64,000 bases of DNA from assembly GCA_024509875.1 (NCBI GenBank), contig JAMPIV010012279.1, positions 1 to 64,000 of the forward strand, given 5' to 3'. Origin of the DNA: Oreohelix idahoensis. Taxonomy: Eukaryota; Mollusca; Gastropoda; Stylommatophora; Oreohelicidae. Numbering within the stretch: the first letter of the stretch is position 1; every line of letters begins with the position of its first letter. The translations under genes were made by a program, and so were the position numbers. The notes under the pieces were generated by a model. That model did no database searches. It worked only from the letters and a program-made list of their open reading frames with translations, and was not told the origin of the DNA. Shown here in pieces: positions 37,211-49,291 of the stretch.

Positions 37211-39544
37211 CGCCAATTAGGCAAAATGCTTATAACCGGTAACTGCTACTTGTGGTGGGTTTTGATGTTAACAAGTTAAGTATTAATTGTCTACAGATGT
37301 GAGGTCAGATATGCAAGTCCCTGAGTCTATTTGTTGATGAAGTTGTTCGCAGGGTACCGGTCTGCTACCACCCTACGACCTCAATCTGCTATATATTTTG
37401 AACCTAATTATATGTTATGGTGTCTGGATGTTATCTGGCTAAGTGTCTAGGGTAAAATGCAATGTAATGTTAATAAAAATGACAACAACTACACCTATAA
37501 CTTAATGAACAAGTAATTAAACAAGTCGCTGAGTAAATTTTGAATGAAAATCTTTTTTACAATTTATTTTGCCTGTATCTCAATGGCTGGGATACAGGAC
37601 TGTTTAAAACTCAAATGATAATGCAATTTATTTACAGCAAAGTAAATTAAAACAACAACTGTGTCTGTTATTATTAATATAAATTGTTCCTGACTGGAAG
37701 TGTTCTGATGAAGCAATAACTCCTATGAATGGACACGCTTCGGAGGAACGACTTGTATCATCATGTCAAGAAAACTGATTGATATATTAATGGTGGAGAG
37801 TATGGTTAAATGAACTAACACACTCCCGTGGACAATTGGGCTTAACTTTGTGTCGTAGAACTTGTGATGTCCTTCTCACAACCACCTTCTTCCCGACTGC
37901 AACGTCTGAATACTGCTTCCGACTCTTTAGAATAAAGGCAAACAAGTAGTTTTTGCCTCGAGCTTGCAGCTTCAGGAGTACGTATATTGTGGTATGTGGC
38001 TCACTGATTGTCTCAAGATAGAACCCTGAAATCAGAGGATTAAGGCCTCCTCAGTACATCATACACCTATCTCCATCTTTAAACAATTAAACATTATCAA
38101 CATTTTCAAGATCAGTGAAGTTGCTAACTAAATAGCTATCGTTCCTATCTGATTTGGTGCCCTATTCATCATCAGGTAATCTTCAAACATTCGTTTGACA
38201 CATTCCTTGTCATAGATTTATATAAATGTTTATCTTACCGCATCAATGAAATAATACACAATTTGTAGGTTAACCGGCGATCAATGGGCACATTCAGATC
38301 GCCACTGATGCAGAAAAGCGAAGGCACTGGTCATGTATTCCATGTGTCTGAAGCTAACACTACTTGTGAGATTTTAATTTTCGAATGGCAACTAATGCTG
38401 GTTTCAAATCGTTTTTATCACTCTTCTTAGTCTATTTTACCACAGCCAATCGAATTATGTTATCCCCACTAGCCTTTGTTTTCAAAAATTAATTACACTT
38501 TCAAAAATGTACCGTTCCACCCCCCTTTTTCCCATACGGGCAAAGTTGAGTGAGGACTACAATGCGTATGTCTCTGTGTCTTCTCTTTACCATATTTTGT
38601 TATTATCTAAGCGTTTTTACTGTAAAATATTATAACATTATGGGTAGTATTATCTTCTAATAAACAAGTATTAGCATTTTATTTGTCAACTGTCCTTGCT
38701 TTTATTTTATTATTCAGCTAGGTTTCATTGGGCCACCCTTTCTCTCCCCTTTTAGTATCACACTGCATAAGCTATCTTTTCAATTATGCCTCCATGCAAA
38801 TCCCCCACTTACATTTTTCTCTCTCTCGCTCGTTCGTTTTCAAAATGAAGCAACGCGTTAGGATTTCATCAGAAAATACTATCACGGTATACAGGAAATG
38901 CGAGCCTGTCTGTGTGTTTATACTAATCGTCTCCCTATCTAAGTGGTTATACATTCAAACTGCACTACTAATGAACGGGGTGTGTCCTCTCATTCAATAG
39001 CAGACACTACTGCTTTATTTAACTTTAATTTGTTGGGAAAAAAATATGCCCTTAGAAACAGCCTATCTATGGCCTTGTAGTATTTTTTTCAAACTTTCAA
39101 CCATTCATTCGCGTTTAGTGTTAGACTAAGCAAGTCTGTGACGTCAGCTGTCGCCTGTCGTCCTAGTTTGAAATTCAAAAAACCAACGCTTGTCAAGGTT
39201 GCATTTTTCCTTCTCTCGTTTCATTCCTCCGTTTCTTTTATTCTATCACTCCGTTTGAAACTACTATGCATGTCGATCTGTCAAAAGCCGTTTATTTTAG
39301 AGGAAATGGGTATTGCAGAGAGGGGAAAAGCTAACAGTTTTTGTGTATCGTTTACTATGGCGTACTGCTTGTTAGAACCAACCTGACGGCGGGCTTTGGT
39401 GACGATGTTTGAACACTACTCCCTATTTTATCTCTATAGTTTTTGAATTTATAAGCAGTAATATTTTATATAGTTGATCGGGGTATCAAAGATCTTACTA
39501 CACTACTTCCCGTGTTTTGCCGACACCTATAGTGTGAAGCTGGA
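37211..39544. other. Spacer, nothing recognised
   Basis: Only short ORFs; no known repeat identified. Confidence 0.4.
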
Positions 39545-40006
39545 GTGTCCTCTCCAGGGCGCGAGCTTGGGCACAGTTATATGGAGATCAAGCTGTTGCC
39601 CACGCAGCATGTTCCCACTCTCCACACAGCTGGTAGATCCAAAGGAACGGCAGTAGCCGATACAGTTTGGTACCAGCCACGTCGCAGGAGTTGCCAGAAT
39701 AATGTCGAATCGACATTTGACTGCCTTAGGGACTCCGACTCCGGTTTTATCCTCAAGGTTTACTACCGAAGCCAATTCCATAAATGGATATTCCCGCAAG
39801 GCAGTGGTGGTTTGAATTCAGAGTTCCTTCTCTTAGATAAGCTACCAACCAAGAATCACGAGCCCTATCTGCCCGAAGCTGCTGGTTTTAAGGCGCCAGT
39901 CGCTCGCCTTTGCCCCTTCTCCCGTCAGTGGAAACAGTTCCGCCGGGCTCAAATTGAGCCACACATGAAGGCCGGGAGCTGGACTTGGTTGTCAGAGGCT
40001 GCTTGA
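39545..40006 (+). CDS. Unidentified GC-richer 153-codon ORF
   Basis: An open frame over 460 bp in a segment (39,490-40,020) clearly GC-richer than its AT-rich flanks. It contains QPRRRSCQNNVESTFDCL and SEFLLLDKLPTKNHEPYLPE. No signal peptide, transmembrane segment or known motif. The abrupt change in composition suggests inserted or structured-RNA sequence as much as protein. A start farther upstream or a spliced context is possible. Function unknown. Confidence 0.35.
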   Translation: MSSPGRELGHSYMEIKLLPTQHVPTLHTAGRSKGTAVADTVWYQPRRRSCQNNVESTFDCLRDSDSGFILKVYYRSQFHKWIFPQGSGGLNSEFLLLDKLPTKNHEPYLPEAAGFKAPVARLCPFSRQWKQFRRAQIEPHMKAGSWTWLSEAA

Positions 40007-40362
40007 GGCGCGTGCCATAGAAGTATTTTATCTGCAGTGAGACCTTAACATCGCTTTTCGTATAAATATGTGTTTGGCTTGTTAGCGTTTTCTTGGCTTC
40101 TTTTTTTTTTTAAAGCGGTGTCCAGGAAGGACGGATATATTTCCCTTTTGCCAGCATTACTGTAAACATGCAAAACAACATTCCCAGAAGATGAAAGCAC
40201 AGCTAAATTACAGCAAAGTTTTAATCTTTCCTTTATTATGTCATTTGCATTCAAACTTGATAAGATACACATAACCACACTAAGTTTAAAACGCCCCAAA
40301 AGTATACTAGGTCCTAGCTTAATGAGGTGGTTATGACCCTTTCTCTTCTTCACTGCTTTTGT

Positions 40363-40495
40363 CCCCCCCCCCCCTCAACTCAACAGGTACCCATTTACAG
40401 CTGGGCAGACTGGAGCCTGAGGCTACTAGGTTTTCGAACCCGGTAACTTTGCCTGTAGAAGCAAGCGCTTTAAACACTCTACCACTCGATGCTCC
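40363..40495 (-). mobile_element. tRNA-derived SINE
   Basis: On the minus strand it starts GGAGCATCGAGTGGTAGAG (A-box region of the RNA polymerase III promoter) and has GGGTTCGAAAACC (B-box) 40 bp on, as in a tRNA gene. Then comes a non-tRNA core (CAGCTGTAAATGGGTACCTG) and a G-run tail. The core resembles a domain shared by several invertebrate SINE families, from memory. No clear target duplication. Confidence 0.75.
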
Positions 40496-40499
40496 TTGA

Positions 40500-41447
40500 A
40501 GTAAGAGTGGACGTAATGTAGCTCCCTCTCTTTCTCTCTATCTGTCTCTATCATTTGCTATCAGCGAGTTTAATCTGTTTCTATTGTTATGCTTACTAAC
40601 TAAAAATGTAGACAACACTGAACCAATAACAATTACACTGAAATACTATATACGTAATTAATTATTACTGCACCGAAACTAATACTGAAATATACACAGA
40701 TGGAAAAAGTATCTGCGTTTGCCTTATACCCCAAATCAACTTGAAGAATACAAAAATGTCTCTCGTAGACAGGGATTTGAGACACAACTTCAAAAATAAC
40801 AGAAAGATAAAACAGGAGATATAGAAACAAGACCTAGGACCAGAAATGGGTAGAAAGAACTTACTCCTCTGCTTTATGTTCCCCTAGGTGAATGACGTGG
40901 GTTGAAGACGATGAGAATGAGAATTAATTATTTGTCTTTGCCATATTCTGTTTTGTAAAATGTGGTTTTTTTTAAGCCTTTTGTTGCAAGTTATCTGAAA
41001 GACAACCTGTTTTTTTTTAAACCCTTTGTTGCCGGCTATCTGAAAGACAACCTGTTTTTGTTTTAAGCCTTTTGTTGCCGGCTATCTCAAAGACAACCAA
41101 AAAAAAAAAAAATTGTTAAACGTTTGTTTCAGGGTAAAAAAAAATCTGTAAAGCTAAAGAAATCGCCCCGCGTGTATAAGCAGTCTCGAAAATCTTCTGT
41201 TCAGAGTGGTAGTTGAAGAAGACATCAATATTTGAACTAGGCTATTTAGAATTTTATAATGGATAAATTTTATGAATACCAGCTTGCAGAATAAACAATA
41301 TCCTACGTAGATAAATCGCATTTAGAAGAAAAAAAAGGAAAGGGGGTGGGGGGGGGGGGAAGAAAAGATAAGGCTAATGATGCATTCTTTTCTATGAAAC
41401 AAGTTAATCTGAAGTGTCGTAATATTTCTCCACTTTCGTTTACTGTC
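40500..41447. other. Spacer with small triplicated motif
   Basis: Three copies of CTTTTGTTGC plus GCTATCTGAAAGACAACC near 40,980-41,095, about 60 bp apart. Nothing coding. Confidence 0.4.
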
Positions 41448-42154
41448 TCACAGTTCATGTTTTCCCATGATCTCTTCAAAGCCACTGTTGTCTGTTCCCA
41501 TCAATGCAATTAGTTTACCTATCAAGTTTGCAATGTTTTTACTTCTCTTTTCAACAAAGATATTTTGAAGCCTGGTGTAAAATCCGTCCTCCACGAATTC
41601 TTCGTTGTCATCTTCTGAGGAATAAAAATTGATGATGTTCATCTTTATTTTCCTTTTGGCAGTTTTGAATGTTGCTGATACGAGTATTAGTATGGGTCCC
41701 ATTGCGTCCGATTCCATTAGTGCTTTTTGTTATTCCTTTGACAACTTTAGTCCCGCACCATTATAATGTGCACTTACTTGCTCACGTTCTGAGGACAGCC
41801 CCATTTCTCTCATGTGTTCAGTTTCTTCTTTTCTATCAAAGGTTTTTATACTTAATAAATGTAATTTACGTGTCTTAATCTTGCTCACCAAAAAATAGGT
41901 TGATCTACACTTTACGGATTTTCTTATTATTTCAACGTTGAATCTTTGCGTAAAATCAGTTTGCTTCATCAGCTGAAAAGCGATATGGTTTACTGCAGTT
42001 CTTAAGAATCTCGTCATCTCTCATGCTCAACAGTGTTTCGATGTTTAGCATCGTTCACTGCCATGCAATACTTTACCATCTTCTTTTCCTCTTGCTCTTG
42101 ATTCTTCATTGCAGCAAAAATGTGTAACTTCCATCTTATAAAGTGTTTCTGCAT
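41448..42154 (-). other. Chain of minus-strand ORFs, possible degenerate gene
   Basis: A 46-codon ORF (42154 to 42014, MQKHFIRWKLHIFAAMKNQE...) overlaps by ATGA the next frame, which runs from 42017 to 41448 with a single stop at 41730. The first part is rich in Lys/Glu/Gln and helix-like, the rest basic. No homologue recognised. An old gene fragment or chance. Confidence 0.25.
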
Positions 42155-42239
42155 TGTCCTGAATGGTCACACTTCACCTTTAATCAATATTTCGTTGTTA
42201 CAATTAACATAAGAATAACTATTGTTACAGCACCAGATA

Positions 42240-42930
42240 CATATGTTACAACAAACTGTTATTGCTGACTGTTACTACAGCTACTGCTCAGTTGCTACTA
42301 CAACTGTTACTATAGCTGCTGCTACAACTGTTGTTACATTACTGTTATTGATACTACTACGACTGTTACAATAATTAGATCTATAATTACAGTTGCTGCT
42401 AATGGCATTGATGCTCCTACAGTTGTTACAACTACTGCTATAAATGCTACAACCGTTATTGTTACTCCTGCTACACCTATTACAACTTCTACTTTTACCG
42501 ATGCTGCCACTAGAACTGTTACAACTACTGTTGCAAGTGCTACTACTCATACTGCTGCTACGTCTGTTACAACAACTGCTACTACTACATATGTTACTAA
42601 TGATGCGGCTGCTACTTCAACTGCTACAAGAATTACTGCTAACGATGCTACTACAGGTACGGCCATTGTTACATATGTTACAATAACTTCTGCTGCATTT
42701 GCTACTATTACATTCGTTTCATATGTACCAACGGGTTGGGCCTATTTCTGCTGCTACAATAGTTATTACTTCTAAATATTGCTCTACCAACTGCAGTTAC
42801 TACTACTGCCGTTGCTTCAAATATTACAGTTGCTGCTATGTCTGTTGTCGTTGTTCATACTGAAATAGCCACTTATGATGCTGCTGTAACTACAGACGTT
42901 GTTGCTGCTACATGTACTTCTACTGCAGGT
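42240..42930. repeat. Cryptically simple ACTGCTGCTAC-type repeat
   Basis: Irregular trinucleotide-rich DNA (GCTACT, ACTGTTAC, GCTGCT) without a fixed period over about 690 bp. The Ser/Asn- and Leu-rich frames on both strands are products of it. Confidence 0.85.
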
Positions 42931-43276
42931 ACTAACTATTTAGGACATCTATTAAAAAACACTTTTAACATAAATGATAACATGAATAATAACAAATAAC
43001 TATAAATGAAGGGAAAAAAATTGTACTGCTTCATCTACATTACAAACGACAATACAGCTCGCTTTTATAAAAAGCATGATACATAAAGTTTAAAAATGCC
43101 AAAGCGATGCTTACAATCTCATAAATGAAAGTCCCGCTTTAGTGGTTAGATGAGTAATGGTAATTTGTTTATCATCGAGCTGTTTCTATGGACTGAACTA
43201 ATGGAACATGAACAAATGTCTAAAATAAAAACACGCAATCTGGATTCCGAGTACCACAGGGAAAGTTCCTACATAC

Positions 43277-46025
43277 TGTCGTAGATTTTTGATAGAGGAA
43301 TTAAGACTTGGGTTGGTCCCTTCTGATTAGATTTGAATAAGTGATAGTCACAGTGATAGATAGTAATAGCAATAGATTTCCACGAGTGAGATGGTAAAAT
43401 GTGATAGAGGCTGTCTCTGAGATCGAGAAATCTTCTCTCTCTCTCTCTCATCTATCTTCTACGACAGATTTAGAGGAGCCAGACAGTCTAAACACATATA
43501 CATATATTACAGATATATTTCTATCCACTCACGTACACGCACATACAAGTGACGACAGTTAAACACACAGACGTGGGAAAACTATAACAGTGATTATATA
43601 GATATTTTGGAACGAAACTGACCGTCACGCTGGAATAATTATTGAGTAGTTTAATTGTCATAACAAACTTCTCTCACAACATATAAAATTACATCAAAGC
43701 ATATACAAATAGTCATATAAATCAAGGAATTGCTACAAGAAATGATAGACCCACAGTTATGATCTTCCCTCGATGTTTAGCCCACAGTCCCGTTAGGAGA
43801 AAGATTATAGCCCAAAGAGTCACAGATACATATGATTTGGTCTAATATTTTCCCCTTTTAAGGTATGGACAGACTTGATATCTCTGCTCTATTTTAAGGG
43901 AAATATGGTTAGCAATACTTGCATAAAGAAAGTTAAGACAGCAAAATGAGTGCCAAATTACAACAATAAAGAAACACTCAGACCTGCATTCACTCTATTT
44001 ACTCAGCCGTGGCCACGTGCACTCTTGCATACTTACAGTTTTGTTAACAGCATCTGGAAACATAATTTTTAAGACATTCACATACAGAATCGTCAATGGC
44101 AGTCTTTGACCAAGAAATCCCCAGTTCCAAAAAAGACGGGTTGAATTCTCTGCTTCCGGGAACGATTTCTTGGGTGTTCTTATTTTTCGGATGTCTGTTT
44201 AGGTCACATTAAAATTGCCCAGGCACGAACATTAACAACGAGCACAGTGTCAATAGCTTAGGTTTCTAGAAATGAGGAATGTCAGATCAGTGTCTACTTT
44301 TAGGAAAGGATTATCTTTGGTCACTACACCACTAGTCAAAACTCCGTCGGAATGTTACTGACGTTAATATGTTACTTGCCACATAGGCTAAAAATGTACT
44401 TGAGTTGTTTCTCATGAAGAATTAAATATGGCGCGATAGGCCTGTTACTTCATTTAACCTATAGGGTACTTGTAAAGATTATGCACAAAGGCTTTCAAGG
44501 AAAATGTTTTAGTTCTTCACAGATATCACTCATCAGTACTTAACGCTGGCAAAGTTATGGTTAACCCCAGTATTCACTGAATAAAGGAAAAACACATATA
44601 AAATAGCCCAATGGGCTGATCACCCGTTGGCTTGTCACACCGATTACGGAAACAACGGCAGATGGATCTATTTGTTGTTGCACTAAAGACGCCGCTAGGC
44701 GTGATGGGAAACTACAACAGAGAAAATCAATCTGCTGTTGCCCTTAAGACGCCACAAGGCGTGATGGCCACTGACTGCTTGGTCGGTCTTTGGCTAAGGA
44801 CGGAAGAAGAAGAAGAAGAACATATAAAATAATTATACATACTAGGTACTCGTTATAACTTACATTTTTAAACTGAAAGCGTACAGCTTGACTTATCATT
44901 TAAAACTTCCCGTAAAATAAGTTATATACATAAAATCCATCATCATGAATTAGGAATACTTACGTATCCCGTCAATACTCACTGATGTAGCATTTCAGTT
45001 ATAAGTTAATTTTAAAATATATTCTCGTCTGATTATTTAGCAGTTAAATTTAATTGCTGATAGCTATTTGGTTTTAAGGTAGAAATTATAATTTATTTGC
45101 TTTCCACTGAAACACGTCACTAGAAAATAATACAGACTATATTTTAATTAATCTGCACAAAAATCTAACTAGGGAAATAAGCGATTTAACACTTTAAACA
45201 CTTCACACAATTACTAGATATCTAATATATAATATTTACCTCCGCACAGAACTACAGATTAATACCACGAACTAGAATCATTCAATATAATGGTAGTCTA
45301 GAACTCGGCAAATGTTGTCCAGAAACTAAAGACTTTTCAATACACAAGATATTTCTTCTAGCCTGGCGCTCTGTCTACTGCAGATTTAGGAGTAAGAATG
45401 AAAATCTAGTTTCAAACTCTGGTTAATATCTATGAAACAAACAAAGGATCCCACTATTTCCAAAACCCCGATCTCTCCCCTCTCCTAACACCTACGTTAA
45501 CTTAGACGCATGCCGTAACTGCCACCAGTGCGTCTTCACACCTACGTTAACAAACTGACCGAGAGCGCGCGTGTCAGATGCGATTCTCAGACGACCCGTC
45601 TCCAATGCAGAGGCCGTTTTCACACCTCTCCGAGAAACTCAGCCTGAGAACCGCTGTGACAGGTGAAACTGCTAGACGATAGTCTCAATTACGCGCCATG
45701 CAGATGGAAAATGTAGACAGTTGTCTGCTTTCCCCTGTCTTACTGGATGAATATTCACAGTTTCTTCCACTGACATCTACGTAATAGAATGCGTATTAAC
45801 GCTCTCTCGTCTCGTGCAGAGATTGACACGTTATGTCATAACATGCGTTTACCAGTATGAGGAACAGAAACGATAAAGTGAGAATGGGAAAGAAAATATT
45901 TTTCGCAAACGAACGAATGCGAAAAATACAGGAAAAGGGTAAAGAGTGATAATAAAATAGAGGACACGAGTGGAAAAAAGGAAGAATATATAGAAAATTT
46001 ATAGATCATAAAACTCTCTGTGACA
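43277..46025 (-). repeat. 3' LTR of the gypsy insertion (2.75 kb)
   Basis: Homologous to 50006-51932 with few substitutions. It is longer by a 214-bp insertion with target duplication (44606-44819) and by about 600 bp (about 44,904-45,506) absent from the other LTR. Confidence 0.92.
44606..44819 (+). mobile_element. SINE-like insertion with GAA tail in the 3' LTR
   Basis: A 214-bp segment present only in this LTR, flanked by the 12-bp duplication ACATATAAAATA (44594-44605 and 44820-44831) and ending GAAGAAGAAGAAGAA. It holds two related units (AAGACGCC-x-x-x-AGGCGTGATGG at about 44,688 and 44,749). Tail and duplication show LINE-machinery retroposition. The GAA tail resembles the 3' end of the I-like LINE at 28,110. 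Confidence 0.85.
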
Positions 46026-46030
46026 GAACG

Positions 46031-46040
46031 TCCCCCCTTT
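46031..46040 (-). other. Polypurine tract of the gypsy insertion
   Basis: Minus strand AAAGGGGGGA, five bases before the 3' LTR start TGTCACAGAG. Confidence 0.75.
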
Positions 46041-46067
46041 AAGATATGGAAGCACTCCATTTCTACG

Positions 46068-47018
46068 TTATGGAAATAAATTTCCTATATCCGTAGCTTC
46101 AGGGTGTCTGTCCTCTTCCCTCTCATCTTCCCCTTCCGTCTCTCTCCAATTCCTACTCAAGTCCACTCCCAAAGTTTCCTTTCTCTGGAATGTCTCCCAT
46201 GAGCGCATGAAAGAGCGTCGCTGCTTCTGACGTTTTTGAAAGATTTCGTGTGTGTGCAGTGGAATTTCCCTGCCACTATCGTCATCTTCGTCAGTTTTGG
46301 TGATCGTCAGGAGATGTTCGGAGGTCGGCACTGGTCTTTCCAAGTATCTCTTTAACAGATTTAAATGGAAAACTTTCTCCTTTCCTTCAATAGAGATCTG
46401 GTAGTTAGCCTTAGAAATCTTTTTCAGGACGGTAAACGGCCCTTGCCATCCGATCCTCAGTTGGTTGTTTCCGGTAGGGAGTAACACCAAAACTTTCTCT
46501 CCTGCTTCCAGTTCTCTCTCTTTCGCGACTTTTTTGTATCGGTTAGCGGGCTTTGTGCGTGCTCGCTTAACGTTGGTCGTTGCTAGGTCCCATCCTAGTT
46601 TCAACCTATCCTTTAAATCCGACACATATTTACTGGCTGAGACCACTGTCTCATCAGCCTTCTGGTCTGTCAGCGACCAAAGTAAGGCTTCGAGCGGGCC
46701 CTTAATGTGTCTGCCGAATAAAAGCGTAGCTGGCGGAAATCCTGTGGAAGTATGAGGAGATTCTCTGTAGCCAAATAAAGCTGCAGGAATACATAGATCC
46801 CAATATTCAGGTTTCACTTGTGTCAGTTTACTTAACATCATGTTGAGGTTTCCATTAACACGTTCCACGAGCACATTTCCGGCCGGAGTATAAGGCTTTG
46901 TGTAGATGTGTTGGGTCCTCAAGATCTTCACGATCTCATCCATCAACAGGTTTCGGTATGGAGATCCGTTATCCGTCAACACTTGCTGAGGGAATCCCAA
47001 CCGAGTGAAAATCTGCAC
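46068..47018 (-). pseudogene. Integrase core and C-terminal part
   Basis: It continues the integrase after a frameshift: GFPQQVLTDNGSPY has the second catalytic Asp, and AGNVLVERVNGNLN the catalytic Glu. GYRESPHTSTGFPPATLLFG is the usual following block. A GPF module comes next (WQGPFTVLKKISKANYQI), then an acidic tail (DEDDDSGREIPLHTHEIF) that runs to a stop 40 bp before the LTR. Met 47018 is internal; the true frame enters from about 47,150. The tail resembles the linker that precedes RT in the element at 10,827, which suggests RT once followed integrase here. Confidence 0.85.
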
Positions 47019-47140
47019 GAGGGCTTCTGCGACATGCTTGGCATCTGCGCATGTTAGCGGTATAGCTTCTGCCCATAAAGTGCATGTGTCGACTAAGGTC
47101 AGGATAAACCTGTTCCTTCTTTTAGTCCTTTCTAAGGGTC

Positions 47141-48640
47141 CTAAATGTCGATCACAACCCGTTCGAATGGTGTTCCCACTATTGGCATTTCACCCAAAGA
47201 GACTGGGGGTGCCCGTTGCTTGGGTGGCACACGTTGGCACTGGGCACAGGATTTGACGTACCTGATAATCTCAGTATTTACTCCTGGCCACCAATAATGA
47301 GTGGTTATTCGTTGCGTTGTGGCATTCTGTCCCATATGTCCGCTAAAGGGAAGAGAGTGCCCCATTTCTAGGATTTGGCTTCTGTACTGTTTTGGTACTA
47401 GGAGCTGATTGTAACCTTGGTCAGACTTGCCCGTTCTGCGATACAGTACACCATCCTTTGAAAAAATGTCCCCGTGCTGTCTGGGTTCCTTAGCCATTGG
47501 CAGTTTCCTAAAGCAGGGTACCAAAGTAAGGTCCTTTTGTTGCGCTTCTTTAAGTTCCATAGGTAACAAATTAGGCGCAGGCTCCCGTTCCTTCTTGGTT
47601 TGCCCTCTTGTAGTTACTGCTGCCACAATCGGCTCTTCCGGTTTCCCAATAAACATGTATCTACCGCCAAGTATGACTGGGTAGATGGGGTCATCCATAA
47701 CAGCCGCTTTGATCTCGCCTCTGACAAAATCAGAGTGGATCTCCACCTGTGCGATGGGAAGCGCTGTAGGTGCATCACTCTTAGAGACTCCACAAAGTTC
47801 GACGGTCTCTCCTGTCTCTTGACTGGGTTTAACCAGGTGTCTGGCAACAATGCAATCATAAGAAAGCCCCGTGTCAAATAAACAAAAAGTTTGAGAACCG
47901 TTCAATGTAACAGTACCTCGCGTTGAGGGTGTATCCCCAACAGGTTGGGAATCACTGTCAATAATTCCGCCTTTCGAGACTGTTAGTAAGCATCCGATGC
48001 GTTTAGGCTCGGTGTGCTCACTCTGCTCAGGAGTTCTTCCTTTGCCACCTTGTCCTTTCTGGCTGCGCTGCCATGAAGGGCGGTCGGGTTGATCAGACTG
48101 TTTACTGTGGTTGGGGTACTTGTTTTTGTAGAACTTGGATTTTTCAGGAGAGGGGTTTTGCGGTCCAGTTTCTCTATGGTTATTTTGGTTAGAAGCATGA
48201 GAAGATTGGTCTAGATTATTTTTCCGAAAATGCTCTTCTGTCGGTTTACGTTTTGTGGCCGGTAGTTCAGCCAGCACATTGTGATATCGCTCAGACTTTT
48301 CCAAAATGTCTTTAAGCTTTTCCGCACCTTGCTCAGCTAGAAATCTCCGGGTATCTGCAGACAAAGTGTTCTTTATTTGTTCTGTTAAAACAAATTCCTC
48401 CAGACCTTCATAGGTAGAGGGGAGCTGTGAAAGCTCAAGGAACTTTGTCAAGTATCCCTTCAACCGAGACGAGAACTGCTGAAAAGTTTCAGAGCTCTTC
48501 TTCCTGCTGTTGCGAAACAGTTGCAAAAATTTGCGAGCATTCATTTCAAAGCGCTCCAGTAACGCTTTCTTCAACACGTCATAGTTGTCTTGTTGGCTGC
48601 TCTCCAGTTTGGCGTAAACATCATACGCACTGCTTTTCAA
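47141..48640 (-). pseudogene. gag C-terminal half, protease and integrase zinc finger
   Basis: Residues 1-130 are gag capsid (LLERFEMNARKFLQLFRNS, ETFQQFSSRLKGYLTKFLEL), similar in kind to SCAN-like gypsy gag. Then come a disordered stretch, an aspartic protease (FCLFDTGLSYDCIV, with DTG) and its C-terminal YPVILGGRYM. A linker leads straight to the integrase zinc domain (H in GHMGQNATTQRI, then CAQC) and to ERVVIDI with the first catalytic Asp, where a frameshift near 47,150 ends the frame. There is no RT between protease and integrase and no CCHC knuckle. Met 48640 is internal: the frame continues upstream past one stop. Confidence 0.88.
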
Positions 48641-48715
48641 CGCCTGGGAAAGCGACCTCTCTAAACCGTACAGTGTTGCAATTTTCTCAAATTTTTCTAG
48701 ATACGTGTCAATCTT

Positions 48716-49226
48716 CTAATTAGGACAAGGGAAAGATTCTAGAGCGAAAGACATAGCAGTGAGATGAGGAGAATGAGTGTTAGAAGGATCAGTTACAGAG
48801 GAATGAGAAGAAGACTCTCCACTGCTGGAGATAGATGCAGCACCACGACTTTGGAAATCTAGAGCTTTAAGCGCCAACTCGTGCTGTCTATGTTTCTCTT
48901 TTTCCTCAAGCTGTCTCTCCTCCCTCTCCTTCTCCTGCTGTCTCTCCTTCTCTCTTTCCTCATGCTGTCTCTCCTTCTCTCTTTTCTCATGCTGCATCCT
49001 GCGAATTTCCATTTCCTCGTCCATCTTCTTCTTCCCTTTCCTTCTCCCTAGCTTCTGCTTCTTTCCTCCTTAGTTCTTCTTTTTCCTCTTTAGCCTCAGC
49101 TGCTTTCCTCTCCGCACCATATCTCTCAAGTTCGTCTCCGACAAACGCTTTCGCTTCCTCTCCTTCCAGTCCCTCCTCTCTCGCTTCGTCTCTGAGGAGT
49201 TGTCTAAGCTTTGCCCTTTTTGCCAT
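48716..49226 (-). pseudogene. gag N-terminal part
   Basis: Start Met 49226 (MAKRAKLRQLLRDEAREEG). A strongly charged Glu/Lys/Arg coiled coil follows. A frameshift near 49,025 links it to the frame beginning 49024. An in-frame stop at 48716 separates it from the capsid half, whose codons continue in phase (KIDTYLEKFEKIATLYGLER). So gag carries one frameshift and one stop. Confidence 0.8.
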
Positions 49227-49291
49227 AATAAGTCAGTGACTGAGACTAGTGGAGAAAGAAAATAAGAAAAGGATACACTAGTTCCTACCAC

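Noticed and set aside
42281..42686. Ser/Asn-rich and Leu-rich ORFs
   Set aside because: Produced by a trinucleotide-rich simple repeat; no domain.
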